64,000 nucleotides of DNA from Allantophomopsis cytisporea. Its lineage: Eukaryota > Ascomycota > Leotiomycetes > Phacidiales > Phacidiaceae. This document shows positions 24,363 through 34,984 of this stretch, piece after piece; position 1 is the first letter of the stretch, and every line of letters starts with the position of its first letter. The position numbers and the translations under genes are program-made. The stretch is taken from contig CP103035.1 of the NCBI GenBank assembly GCA_024752435.1, forward strand, positions 1,922,001-1,986,000, given 5' to 3'. The notes below the pieces were generated by a model. That model had not been told where the DNA came from, ran no database searches, and was given only the letters and a program-made list of their open reading frames with translations.

Positions 24363-25447
24363 ATGATGAATACAAGCAAACTGTGTTCTCAAGGTCGAGC
24401 CTTCATTTCTATTCTCCTTCTTGCCCGGCTCTCAATTCTCACGTTGGCGAATGCTCATGTGCTTCAAAGAAGTCCTTTTAACTCTAAAACCTCTAGTGAG
24501 TCCTATGCCAATGAAGGCTTTTATTTCCCCAAGTTGATTTACCTTGCACATAACTACTATCCTTCTCGGCGAGACCCGTCATCCAAGAGTTCAACCAAAC
24601 ATTATAACTAAACTTTTACTTACTTACCAGTCGGGGAAACGGATGGCGCAATCTATACGGCCACCAGTTCATCAAAGCAATGTAGTAGCTCAGCAGCGAG
24701 TACTGTATGGCCTTTAATCGCCGTTCCTACTCTGATATGGAGCATCGTGATACCAAAAGACTTTGAGGGCAACAACTTCAAGCTTCTCAGCAATGGCACT
24801 CTTGAAATGGTTGACATGGAACCTGGGCTCGACTGTGACCGTTATGAATTGTTAGAAGCTAGCTTCGAAAGGCCGGGAACGTCTGAATATCCGCTAAGAT
24901 TCGGAGTCCCATCTGTTAAGAACTGCGCTTTTAATGATATCGAGCCTGGACAGCGGAATGCAGAAGCTGTTCACAATGCTCCTCATGGAAGTTGGGATAG
25001 CTGCATAACAAGTTGCACGAAGAACTTTACGTTTCTGTCTCCCTCAATAGGCAAGACGACTTGGGCTCCAGTATCAAAGACTACAGCACTCTTAAGTACA
25101 GCAGCTCAAATAACCTCGTGGACGACGTCGTTCACTACGTATAGAGTCACTGAAACAACAAATATCATATCTGCATCACTTCAGTACCAAAAAAACCATA
25201 CGTCAAGTTCTATTTCAAAATCTAGTACATACAATTCTACGTACATAATATCTACCATAAGAGCATCAACGAACCTAGAGACGGCTATCATTACGTCTTC
25301 GAAGCCAGCAACAACAGCGACAACAGCGACAACAGCGACAACAGCGACAACAGCGACAACAGCGACAACAGCGACAACAGCGACAACAGCGACAACAGCG
25401 ACAACCGCGACAACATTGATCACATCGACGACAGCGATGACAGCGAT

Positions 25448-25490
<43 letters not shown>

Positions 25491-25661
25491 ACAACAGCGA
25501 CAACAGCGACAACAGCGACAACAACGACAACATTGATCACATCGACGACAGCGACGACGAAGTCAACGCGAGCAATATCGACAAAGATAATTTATGTCAC
25601 TGCATCTGTCTCGTTGAAACCTCAGTCAACGATATATACAACAATAGTGGTCCCTGGATAA
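24363..25661 (+). CDS. Secreted threonine-rich (mucin-like) protein
   Basis: Predicted exons are 24363-24495 and 24631-25661, giving 387 aa. The first exon encodes a signal peptide (hydrophobic AFISILLLARLSILTLANA, predicted cleavage after about residue 31). The middle has four or more Cys (GLDCDRYELL, NCAF, SWDSCITSCTKN), which could form disulfides. The C-terminal third is almost entirely Ala-Thr-Thr repeats encoded by a 9-bp microsatellite, expected to be heavily O-glycosylated. It is likely a cell-wall or extracellular protein. No GPI-anchor tail is evident at the C-terminus. The intron (135 nt) is longer than others here and less certain. Confidence 0.6.
25305..25545. repeat. 9-bp coding microsatellite, (ACAACAGCG)n
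   Basis: Near-perfect units ACAACAGCG, and the variant ACGACAGCG, run in two blocks within the Thr-rich gene, separated by a duplicated TTGATCACATCGACGACAGC segment. The length is a multiple of three, so copy-number changes keep the frame. Confidence 0.9.
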
Positions 25662-26051
25662 TAAAGATTTCTTAAACAACATCATCTGGATCAACTATCA
25701 GTAATATTGGAATCATTACTTGCAAGGTCGACGAAGCATGGGTTTTTACAGTGGGAATGATAAGCTTGTAACGAATAGCGAGTGTGATGCTATGTCTTAT
25801 TGAAAGTAGAGTATTTCATTAATGAATGGTCACTAAAACAAACCCTCTCAAATCTTTCACTTATTCGGTTTTGAATAATTTGATGCTCTTAAGTTCTGCG
25901 AAGGTGCATTTAGATAACAGATTACCAAACTTGTTCTCTAGAATTTTTGAGATAATACTTTCGACACACATTTCCTTCTGAATGATCAATTAACGCTTGT
26001 GATCCATTGTCTTATAGGTAAAGGCTCCTGTTTCGAGAGACGATTTCAGAC
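25662..26051. other. Intergenic between convergent genes
   Basis: About 390 bp between the 3' ends of the secreted-protein gene and the DUF3723 gene. Nothing is recognisable beyond expected 3' UTRs. Confidence 0.4.
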
Positions 26052-28154
26052 TCAATGTCGTCCGATTTCTCCGGCTCGTAGGCGTTTTGGAGATCGCTCT
26101 GATCCGTTATACTTCCCTTCCTCTTGCTGAAATCTCTCTTCCTTAAACCTTTCACATATCAAATTCCATCCCAAACCCGTACTCACTCGCTTAAGTGATC
26201 CCCTCGATGGAATGCCTTCGACCCCGTCTCTTTCTCCTCGAATGTGGTCTTCGTTATCTGTTGCGCAAATTTCAATCGATTGCTCGGGCCGCGAACAAAA
26301 TGTATGATTTTTACATATGTCTTTGTTCACAAACTTGGGTATTTCCTGCCGACGGCAAGGGCCATTTGAGTCCATCGCTTGAATTGAAGGTGATGACATG
26401 GCCGCCGGACTATGGACAGTAAAGTTGAACTCTGGCTTTTCTGGATCAGTCCTTGGTCCGGCCTGTTGACTCTGAACTGGCTTGCCAAAGAATGCAAAGT
26501 AGAAAGATCTACACACAAAGAAGGGGGTGATGCTTTCAGCCTGATCGTCGTACTGACTGTGTAGATGATCAATGAAAAGAACATTGCAGGTCTCTTTGTA
26601 AGCGAGATCACAGGGCACCCCATATTTCTTGTTTCGTGCAAGATCTGGGCCATCTGTGACACCTAGAGGCCTCCCTTGGCCGCAGCCCTCCTGTGTGCCC
26701 CTTAAAAGTGAACCTTGCTTCAACCTAACTATCTCTGAAGAAGTAAAGCCTAGTTGATGGGCTAGATAAGCAAAATCAGCCAAGACTGTCTGATCTGCTT
26801 TAGCAAACTGCTTCGTCTTTAGATTCGCTTTTACAGGCTCTCTAGGCATGTCGGGGAAGTAACGCATTGCAAAGGCAAAGATTTGACGATACCCCAGATC
26901 TACCTGGTCTGCGATTGTCCCAGGCCTATAGTTGAAGATGCTCTCGGTGATTTGAACCTTGACTTGTCTTGGAACCTGATTGATCCCTGTAAAGCATCGC
27001 CGCATCGCCGTCGAGATAGTTTCACGTCGAGAGACTTTTGTTAATCGTTTTACACAAGCAACACAGTTCTGGAGATACCGAAGGTCACCGAAGAACGTAA
27101 ATAGAGACGGAATCAGACCGTCAGTTTCCTGCAGTCTCTTCCATATTCCGTCGCGCTCTTGAATACTGAAAGCACTGAATATTTCTCCTGTGCGGATTTG
27201 GTTACGAAGAGTATTCCTGTCCACTGTTGAAATCCGTGGCGCTTTTAATTCAAGGGCTTTTACCGTGGTGTCATCGATTCTCGACATGGCATTCTCATCC
27301 CCTTGGACAAGATCAGACCACACTTTCTTTATGTAGCCAAGGTAGTGTAAGATTTCCTATTAGAGAATGTCAGCACATGAATACTTATGGGCAGTCTATT
27401 TACCTCATCACATCTCATCGCTAGCATTGCGTGTAATGTAGTGATCTTCATCCCACTCCAGAGTCCTGGGATAACAAGTAGAGTATCAAATGCCGAGGTA
27501 ATATCATCATGTCGAAGGAGTCCATTGAAATTTCTCAATATATTGCCAAGCAAGCGAGTCTTCCATTTTATCTCGAGGGCTGAATTTTGCTGGAAATGAT
27601 ACCGACGTATCATACAATAGATCTCACCATCGCTAAGCACCCTTTGATGGAAGAATTCTTCTTGAAGATATGATTTTAATTCAATGTTGAGATCTACAGG
27701 ATGTTTAGCCGGGGTAAATACCGAGAAATTATAGCTCACCAGAAATATAGAGATCGATTGTCCACCACCTGTTCCCTGGCATTAAAACCTGCTTTGCAGC
27801 TTGGATTCGATGTTTTCCATGAAGACATTCGAGCTGAAAACCGTCCGGGAACACGAGTTCCGGATACTCGGTCGTATTCTCCCTTAGTAAGTCCCTAGCA
27901 GATATGCCGGACAATGAGATTGCAGCAGCGAGAGATTGCTGGTCAATAATCGCAGGTATGTGATTTTGGAGCTGCAGACGACGACATTCGTCCTTTTGGA
28001 AGGAGGATTTCAGATGTTCTACCTGCTTTATATCGAGATCCTTTGGCTGATCATTCTTAAAATTGAGGACTTCGAGTTTAACACGCACTGTGCCTCTGAA
28101 ATTCTTCCTCCTCTCTTCCTCGACCAGCTCATCATATGCTACTACCTCAGGCAT
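26052..28154 (-). CDS. DUF3723-family protein, copy B
   Basis: Predicted exons on the reverse strand are 28154-27740, 27693-27404 and 27356-26052, giving 669 aa. Intron positions and the 290-nt middle exon equal those of the paralogue at 31991-34315. The family is known only from fungi and is a recurrent Starship cargo gene of unknown function. Landmarks are HIPAIID, LECLHGKHRIQAA (about residues 109-120), RWWTIDLY, then PGLWSGMK and AMRCDEV in the middle exon, VKALELKAPRIS, GLIPSLFTFFGDLRYLQ, and FFVCRSFYFAFFGKP near the end. The C-terminal tail is charged and low-complexity (RFKEERFQQEEGKYNGSERS). No stop or frameshift is seen. It reads toward the secreted-protein gene. Confidence 0.82.
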
Positions 28155-28908
28155 TCTTGGAATGTGGGTTAAAATATATAACTCACGTTTGTAAAGGATA
28201 GGATACCAATCCTGTTTATATCCTTACTCCTATTGCACTTGTACTTCTCTAGCTATGCCTAATTGGTTCTCCTGTGTTTCACTGGGTACCCACACGTATC
28301 GTGATTCACTTTTTTCTTTCATATTATATTCCGCAGACCTGGTATATCTGTATGACTCGCAGAAGTTGTGCAGTCTCGTTTTCAGGCATGAAATGTTCAC
28401 CCGAAGCGAGGCCTTAATGGGTGACAAAGCACGTGCATCAGGCATTCCATCAACTCTCATCCCATCCATCGACGAATGTCTCACCTATTCATCAACTTCG
28501 AATTGACCCATCCATCGACGAATGTCTCACCTATTCATCAACTTCGAATTAACCCATCCATAAATTCTCATTTGACCCATCTATCAACTTCGAATTGGCC
28601 CATTCATCAACGAATGTTTCACCCATCCATCAACTTCGATGTGACCCATCGTGAAGTCTCCTTTGACCCATTTATCAACTTCGAATTGACCCGTTCATCA
28701 CATGTACACTAAGGAAGTGTAAGTTCATGCTTCTACAACTATTACTACCCATAGATACCAATGGGATTATCATTGATTTAGCGCAGTAGAGATCTAAAGA
28801 TTCCATCTGGATTACAAACCAAATCCAAAGCACGTCTGTAGAGCCCAAGTATAATCTATTGTACAAGCTGACACGATACATCGAAAAACCAACAGCCTAT
28901 CGTCCCTG
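28155..28908. other. Intergenic with repeat array II
   Basis: About 750 bp upstream of the DUF3723 copy B gene. The central part is the GACCCATC repeat array. No gene is recognised. Confidence 0.5.
28440..28700. repeat. GACCCATCCATCAACTTCGAAT repeat array II (about 20-60 bp units)
   Basis: Units combine a GACCCATC core with CATCAACTTCGAATT and CATCGACGAATGTCTCACC. A 44-bp block is duplicated exactly around 28465-28545. The core is shared with arrays at 22.6-23.2 kb and 31.66-31.86 kb. Confidence 0.85.
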
Positions 28909-29683
28909 CTACCCCTTGATAAACTGAACCCATGCCTCGATCTCGTCTCTCTGAATATCAGCACCATCTATGAAAGCTTCTCTGCTCGAACTCAGGTTTG
29001 TAGCGAGCTGTTGCAACTTCTGAACCACTGACAATAAGCGCTCGAATGCGACCATGACCCCAGCGTTCTTACTTCTTTCCACCGCAAGCCTCTCTTCAAG
29101 GTGCTGCATTTGTGCCTCCAGGTCTATTACTCTGGTTAGGGCAGTTTGATTGATCATCTCTTGTTCCTCTCGTCTCTTGGTTTCTGAATCGTATAGATGC
29201 CGCCACTCTGTCACCTCAGTTTGTAACGTGTCCAATCGCAACTCAACTTCTGCATCTATCTCTGACTGCTTGAATGGTGTTGAAGTCGAGTTTTCAGCAA
29301 TGGGGTCGGGCGTTAACGAACAAAATGCTGCTTGTGGCGACGATGATGATTGATCCGTCTCTGAAAGTGTAGCAGTAAACCAATTCCCAACACCGTTACA
29401 TAATTCCATATATGCTCCGATTGAATGTTTACTAATGTGTTTCTCGAAAATGTATGCTTTGCTTGGATTGGTAATATTCCAACGATAGAGATCTCTCTGC
29501 TTTACAATGAGCTTAACATCTTCTGGAGCGATCTGAAGTCCTAGCTGATGAACTAGAGCCATGGTGTCAGTGAAAGACGCTACATCAAAACAATATGGAC
29601 TTACATATATGTTCTGACAGTACTTTCCGACATTTTGATCTCCATTCGGCACGGTCTTGATTTGAAGATCTGAGGACGCTCAT
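28909..29683 (-). CDS. Coiled-coil hypothetical protein
   Basis: Predicted exons on the reverse strand are 29683-29605 and 29552-28909, giving 240 aa; the 52-nt intron restores an ATG start (MSVLRSSNQDRAEWRSKCRK). The N-terminal part is basic and may be folded (APEDVKLIVKQRDLYRWNI, and ICEKH-like FEKHISKHS). The C-terminal half, from about residue 125, is strongly heptad-like (VELRLDTLQTEVTEWRHLYD, LEAQMQHLEERLAVERSKN), a long coiled coil. I do not recognise the family. It lies between a DUF3723 gene and a pseudokinase gene transcribed the same way, and may act with them. Confidence 0.55.
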
Positions 29684-30184
29684 AGCAACGTCGTGGTAGC
29701 TTTACAAGACTGCCTAGTATCTCTCCTTTTGATTCAGAGCTGGGGTCCAGTGAACATCTCTGGAATCCGTTTAAAAAGTCTCCAATGCCGTTGCTTTATA
29801 GTGGGATTCGAATGACCCAAGAGTGGGTACCTCTGCCTAAACTGATGGAAGGTTGTGCTAAGTCAAAGTATGCCAGAGGAATTATACACGACCACTAATT
29901 TAATCCTTTTTTACACCCAATGAACCCATCTGCTGATTAGACCCATTTATATTGAAGCAAAATCTAAGACAAACTACAAGACTAAAGTAATACGAGATAT
30001 CAGATGATCTAAGAGACTAAACCCTGATATTATGCCAATTCATATACGATTTCTGACCTGGAAATGCGTAGCAGATCATACATTCAGACTTCTAAAACTC
30101 CGTCCACTAACCCCGAACTTTCGCATCTCGGCTCCAGAGTGTGCCATTGCGCTACTTGAACGAATGGGGCCATGACGCTTGGTG
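29684..30184. other. Intergenic, no recognised gene
   Basis: About 500 bp between two same-strand genes. It may include extra 3' exon sequence of the kinase-like gene, whose last intron is uncertain. Confidence 0.35.
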
Positions 30185-31318
30185 TCACGATGGCCAGGAA
30201 TGAAATCTGATATACTGTTATCATCGAACATGATTATCACCTATAAAGGCAAAAAGAGGACAGCCGTACCTTTTTAATGTCCCTAAGGGAGGCCCACGAA
30301 ACCACTTCTAAAAATCTGAGAAGCTCAGCTGACCACACATCCGAATTCTTGACTAAGAACTTGGTGCCTTTCTCATGTACAATTCCTTTGTGCATCATTT
30401 CCATAGCCAGCTTTCCAAGTGGCCGAGCCTCGAATAAATCCGATTCTTCGATCTCGTCGATAAATCCTTAATTCTTTCTTAGTCTTGAATGATTTCAACG
30501 TTCCCGAGAATCTTACCTATCTTTACACATCCATCTGGGAGCAAGAAAACAGCCGCACTATTCAGACTTTTGAAGGAGAATCCATGATTTGATAGATGGC
30601 ACAAACCAGCGTACACCTAATACCATCAGTATAATCCTCATCACTTAGACTCAATACGTACCTGTGCACAGACAGAGGAAATGTGAGTTTCTTCTAATAT
30701 GATATTACAGGCAATGATCCTCTCTAAGGATACAGCGGTGTAGTCCATAGCTATCCATGTATAGACATCAGTCTGGAACACTTCCCGAACAGATACAAGG
30801 TTGGTATGCTTGATCTTGCTTCTCTGTATAACCACCTTGGGGCTTTCGTAGGCTTTAAGAACAACCATCTCTCCACCTCTCAACCTCGAGTATGCTGGAG
30901 TCACTACACCTCCTCGTTCAAGTAGCCCAAGCGATTTGTATACAGTCCATGGGTCACCAGTTTTGATACTTACAGACTGTGATTCGTGGATCTTGTCCTC
31001 GGAATGAGGCATATATCTCTCATTATTTTCTTCTGGAACGTTTATCCTCAGTGGTACATGCAGTGACCTGTTCGCGCCAGTGGCTTTCGTTTCCTGGGAT
31101 GCTTTTGGTACCTCCAGGCTTTCTGCACTCTGAGGGGCGAATTCGCTGTCCTTTCCATCAAACTTTTTCATGAAGTGTTTGTTCCGTGGGAGACATCCAG
31201 AACTTCCCGGAAAGTACGTTGCTCTTCTTGTGTTTCTGGCCTTGTCCGAATCCATTGAGTCATGTTCGCTTTGCGCTCGAAATCGTGAATGGCTAATGGC
31301 ACTACCGTGATAAGCCAT
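30185..31318 (-). CDS. Protein-kinase-like protein, probable pseudokinase
   Basis: Exon 1 is 31318-30662 (219 codons, MAYHGSAISHSR). Further exons start GTGTACGCTGG near 30616 and at about 30465; the 3' end is uncertain (about 30185, or about 30100). After a disordered basic N-terminus there is a kinase-like fold: a glycine-poor loop, Lys in GGEMVVLKAYE, helix and strand KHTNLVSVREVFQ, hinge VYTWIAMDYTAVSLERII, then VYAGLCHLSNHGFSF and LLPDGCVKI. The catalytic loop has no HRD and the DFG position reads KIGFID, so catalysis is unlikely. The tail of the C-lobe is present (SLRDIKK). It probably acts as a binding or regulatory partner. Family assignment is moderate. Confidence 0.55.
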
Positions 31319-31990
31319 TAATTCGAATTGGGTTGTAGAGTGAATGAAGGAATGAAGGAATGAATGAATGAATGAAGAGTCACTTTATCATGTTTTGAAG
31401 AGAACATCAACGCTCTTATTTATAGGCTCTGGCTGCCATTGTCTACAGTTTAATATGTAAAATTTCCATCACCATTTTGATGGTCTCAATTTATTGAGGG
31501 CCTCCTTAGAGCGGAACGTGTATGACTTTGTTGCGTCTTAAATTGAAAGTGGTATCATGTTCCTTACTCAGAGCTATCGTCTTGTCGTACACTCGCCATG
31601 TAGTTCAGGTGAGAAGTAGGAATTGAAGATAAGCTTCTCTGATTAACGTCTGAGTGAGCTTTTACCCTAGGTGGATATTTGACCCGTGTGAGCTTTGGAC
31701 TCTTTGACCCATCCGAGCTTTTAAACCATTTTGAGCTTCTGACCCATCCAAGCTTTTACCCTAGGTGGATATTTGACTCGTGTAAGCTTTTGACTCTTTG
31801 ACCCATGCGAGCTTTTAGCCTATCTTGAGCTTCTGATCCATTCAAGCTTTTGACCTCCGTGAATGTCCTTTATGTTTTGTAACCCTCAGGATTAAATGGT
31901 GATGCATGTGTATATAAGGGATGCCAACATATTGAATTCTTTTATATTCATTCGTATACAACTTTCAGCTCTTAGCAGACTTCTTTGATC
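31319..31990. other. Divergent promoter region with microsatellite and repeat array III
   Basis: The interval between the pseudokinase gene and DUF3723 copy A contains a GAAT tetranucleotide run (about 31343-31375) and repeat array III (31656-31860). No other gene-like sequence is seen. Confidence 0.5.
31656..31862. repeat. 94-bp tandem repeat with GACCCATC core, array III
   Basis: A unit starting TTTACCCTAGGTGGATATTT occurs at 31661 and again at 31755. Internally it is made of TGACCCATCC and GAGCTTTTGAC-like words. The last copy is diverged. It lies about 130 bp upstream of a DUF3723 start codon. Confidence 0.85.
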
Positions 31991-34315
31991 ATGGGAACTA
32001 TCGATAATGGCGCAACAGTGGCTTTTGAGAGACAGGTCATTCAGGATAAAGCAACAAATTTCAGAGGAACCGCAATTATACATATGCGTCACTTTGATTT
32101 TGAGAATCCAATACGCCCCCTCAGTAAAGCAATTGTTCTGCGACTGCAGAGGGACTATGGTCTTGCTGGTTGTCTTCAATATGAGCCCGAATACAGAATT
32201 CCCGCAATAATTAACAACGACGATTTAGAGTCGAGCCTGAGTCGCTCAGGCACAACAAGAGAGAAATTTAAGGCAACCAGAAGCCTCGGCCCCATCCAAC
32301 TGCAGCTCCCCGCTGATGTACGCTTGAATTGCCTTCATGGTCAGCATAGGATTGTAGCTGCTAGGGAATATCTTCCACCAAAAGACCATTGGTGGATAGT
32401 AGATCTCTATGGAACCGGTGAGCGAATCCAATCTCGAAAGTTTATTACGCTAATTCAATCGAGGCTTGGCCGACAAAACACTGGAGAGATTGCGTGAGGG
32501 TTATGATTATTCCATCAACTATTCCGATGGGCAAATATTCCGTCAGATCAGATTGTCTCAGTTCATCCCCGACAGTGGCAGAGCTTCTCGTTGGAGGTCA
32601 CGTCTTTCTCCTTCCAAAGACAAGGCATTGAAGACGTTATTGAAAAATGAAGTCCTTCTGAAAGCGCTCGATTCCATTCTTGGTATTATGGGTTTATGGG
32701 GTGGCTTCAAGTTGGGCTCCATGGATGTTTTCTTAACCATAAGGTGCGATGAGGTACTTTGAACGCATCGCATATTTGTTATACCTATACTCACAAATAA
32801 TAGGAGATCTCCAACTACATTCGCCATATCAATCGGATTTGGAACGCAATCATCGGCAAGTCGAACTCAGCATCCACTGACGTAGATATAGCTACTGTGG
32901 AAGCTCTCCAGCTACGGGCTCCAGGCATTTCTGTACATGATGCTGAGTTTGTAAGAGGTCAAATGCATTCCGGAACACTCTTCCCAAATGTCAAGGACCC
33001 AAGCAGACGACTAGAGATCCTGCAAAACCTCTTAGAGGTGGAATGCCTTATACCAAGTCTTCATACTCTCTTTCAAGATCTCAGATATCTAGAGCCTGCT
33101 TCAGAGGTGATGAAGGCTCTTTTACCGCCACTGAAGGCTCATACAGTGCGAGAAGGTTTTTCGTATCACTTTGTCAGCCCTGAATCGCAAGGCTCGCAAG
33201 ATGGCGAACGCTTATACACTGCCGAGAAAAGCAGTGAGAACGACTTGTTCAACCTCGCCTACTTGCAGCTCTGGGTTTACTGCCTACGAGAATTCAATTT
33301 TCCGGCTGGATTGCCTAAGAAGGGTATGAAGCCCACCAATCGAAATGCTAAGTGGCTGACTCTTTGGTTGTGGTTCAAATTTGCCAAGCTTGCTGCGAGT
33401 TTGGGTTTCTCATCGTCGCAAATCCAAAAAGCAATAAGAGACGACGCCGTGACAGTGTCGGTGGAAGAAATGTTGAGAAATGCTTTTCCTTTCGAGTTTC
33501 ACTCTTTCGATAACAACAATAAAGCAGTCATTGCGGGAGAGATTGAAAAGGTCATTCGTAAAGCAAACACGAAACCACAGGAAACCTCAAACGCAACACT
33601 CACTGCTCCTGGACTGGGAGTTCCATTGTTGGAAAGGGGCAGATATGGTCCCGAGTGTGAGATATCAGAGCTAGATCGACGACAATTACACCTCCATCGA
33701 CTCGAAGCTCCGCTGAGCACATTTCGAAGAGAAGGGGATGGAATCAGCTGGTCCTTCGTATTGCGCTGTAGGTATCTTGCCTTCTTTGGGAACGGTGCTT
33801 TATCTACACCTGCGTGTACAAGTCAAGAGGGTCCGGTGCACGCCGGCGAAGTATCTCCCGGAACTGCGAGTGCTGGCCAGAATGATTATACTCTAAACGA
33901 CAACACCTCAGTGTCTCCAAGTCTCGGAGACAAGACAAATGGAAACCGACAAGAAGAACCAAAGACTGTCGAAAATTCGCTTTCTGAAATTGTGATGGGA
34001 AGTAGAGACGATACATCTTTTCCCAGTCCTGAAAGCTCTCTCAAAGCCGTTGAAACAGAGCCTCGTCAAATAGAATTTGTTGAAAAAGGCGTCATTTTGT
34101 TTCGTATACCACTGATAGAGTCCGAAATCAGTGCAAAGGCCTTCCAGATTACGAATTCCAACAGGAGCCTTTATGTAAAGATCCATGGCTACGTCACTTA
34201 TAACAAATGTTTCGAGGCACTGATCGAGACTGGAGCTCAGAGTGTACAGGTGCGATATCCAGATTTTGGGGCTGGAACGTCGATTCTAGGAAAGCGAAAA
34301 GAGTCATCAATTTAA
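31991..34315 (+). CDS. DUF3723-family protein, copy A
   Basis: Predicted exons are 31991-32417, 32464-32753 and 32804-34315, giving 742 aa. Intron lengths (46 and 50 nt), phases and the 290-nt middle exon match copy B, which supports both models. Shared landmarks are YRIPAIIN, LNCLHGQHRIVAA (about residues 112-124), HWWIVDLY, MGLWGGFK, TIRCDE and LQLRAPGIS, CLIPSLHTLFQDLRYLE, and SWSFVLRCRYLAFFGN. Unlike copy B it has a longer C-terminal domain after a disordered Ser/Asn-rich linker: GVILFRIPLIESE and SLYVKIHGYVTYNKCFEALI. The proteins are clearly diverged, so this is an old duplication. Function unknown. The LHGQHRIVAA stretch resembles the GxRRxxA box of ParB-like proteins (inference only). 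Confidence 0.85.
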
Positions 34316-34424
34316 TAGTAGAATTGAGACTAGGATTGTTGACACAATTAATTATTCCATCGAGTGAGACAAGTGCCTGTTTCACGATCCGTATGTATTC
34401 AAAATCTTACGGTCTACTAATTTG

Positions 34425-34510
34425 CCACATTGCTGGTCCCACTACACTTCCCGTCCTACCACGTCGGTGGTTCTACTACTTTGCTGGTCCTGTCACTCAT
34501 ATTTCTGCTT
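34425..34510 (-). repeat. Inverted copy of the box preceding the 17-bp arrays
   Basis: Its reverse complement reads ATGAGTGACAGGACCAGCAA, then GTAGTAGAACC, then CCGACGTGGTAGGACGG. This matches 35862-35915 and 57102-57150, which directly precede the two 17-bp arrays. A fourth, shorter match (ACCGACGTGGTGGAACCAGC) lies at 58209-58228, after the second array. Confidence 0.75.
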
Positions 34511-34624
34511 TCTCCTATCGTCTGCCAAGGAACAATAATTGAGCGAAAACATGATGACAGCCCAAATCGTCGTGAGAGACTTTGGCGGTGATTACGCCAG
34601 AAACGAGTACGAGGCCGACAATTG

Positions 34625-34745
34625 TGTGATTTCATCGTAAAGGCCAGATTGCCTACGCTGATCAGCGTGGAAGGATGCTCCTCGCCCAGCACCCTCTTAC
34701 ACCAATTCATTGTTGAAAATATTCGCCTGCGTCGCTGAAACTCCT
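34625..34745 (-). pseudogene. Tetratricopeptide (kinesin-light-chain type) relic
   Basis: The reverse strand encodes KRVLGEEHPSTLISVGNLAF followed by TMKSHN. This is the hallmark of the TPR repeats found in fungal NB-ARC-TPR receptors and related proteins. The frame is then lost within about 20 codons and no start or partner domain remains. It is a remnant of a larger gene. Confidence 0.65.
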
Positions 34746-34984
34746 ATCATGAAATAAATACAGTCCGAATTTCTCTGTTGAGCGTAGTCGGGCTGAGCTC
34801 TCCATCTCATAGAACTTAGACCAGAGGATATAGTCAGTATGGGGCAGATAAGTTCTCTACACTGTTCGATTATTAGAGTCTTTCATTGGTAAGATATCAG
34901 CTAATCGGAAAAGCGTAGTTTCAACAAATCTTCGTAATAAATCATTTTGCTTTAACCAGCTGCGAGTAGTTAGATGAATAGCTA

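Larger units (their letters stand above)
34316..34984. other. Intergenic with inverted repeat box and TPR relic
   Basis: This contains the inverted copy of a conserved box (34425-34510) and a short TPR-coding relic (about 34630-34745). The rest is unassigned. Confidence 0.5.

Noticed and set aside
25181..25540. Reverse-strand Val/Ala-rich open frame
   Set aside because: It is the mirror of the 9-bp coding microsatellite in the secreted protein gene.
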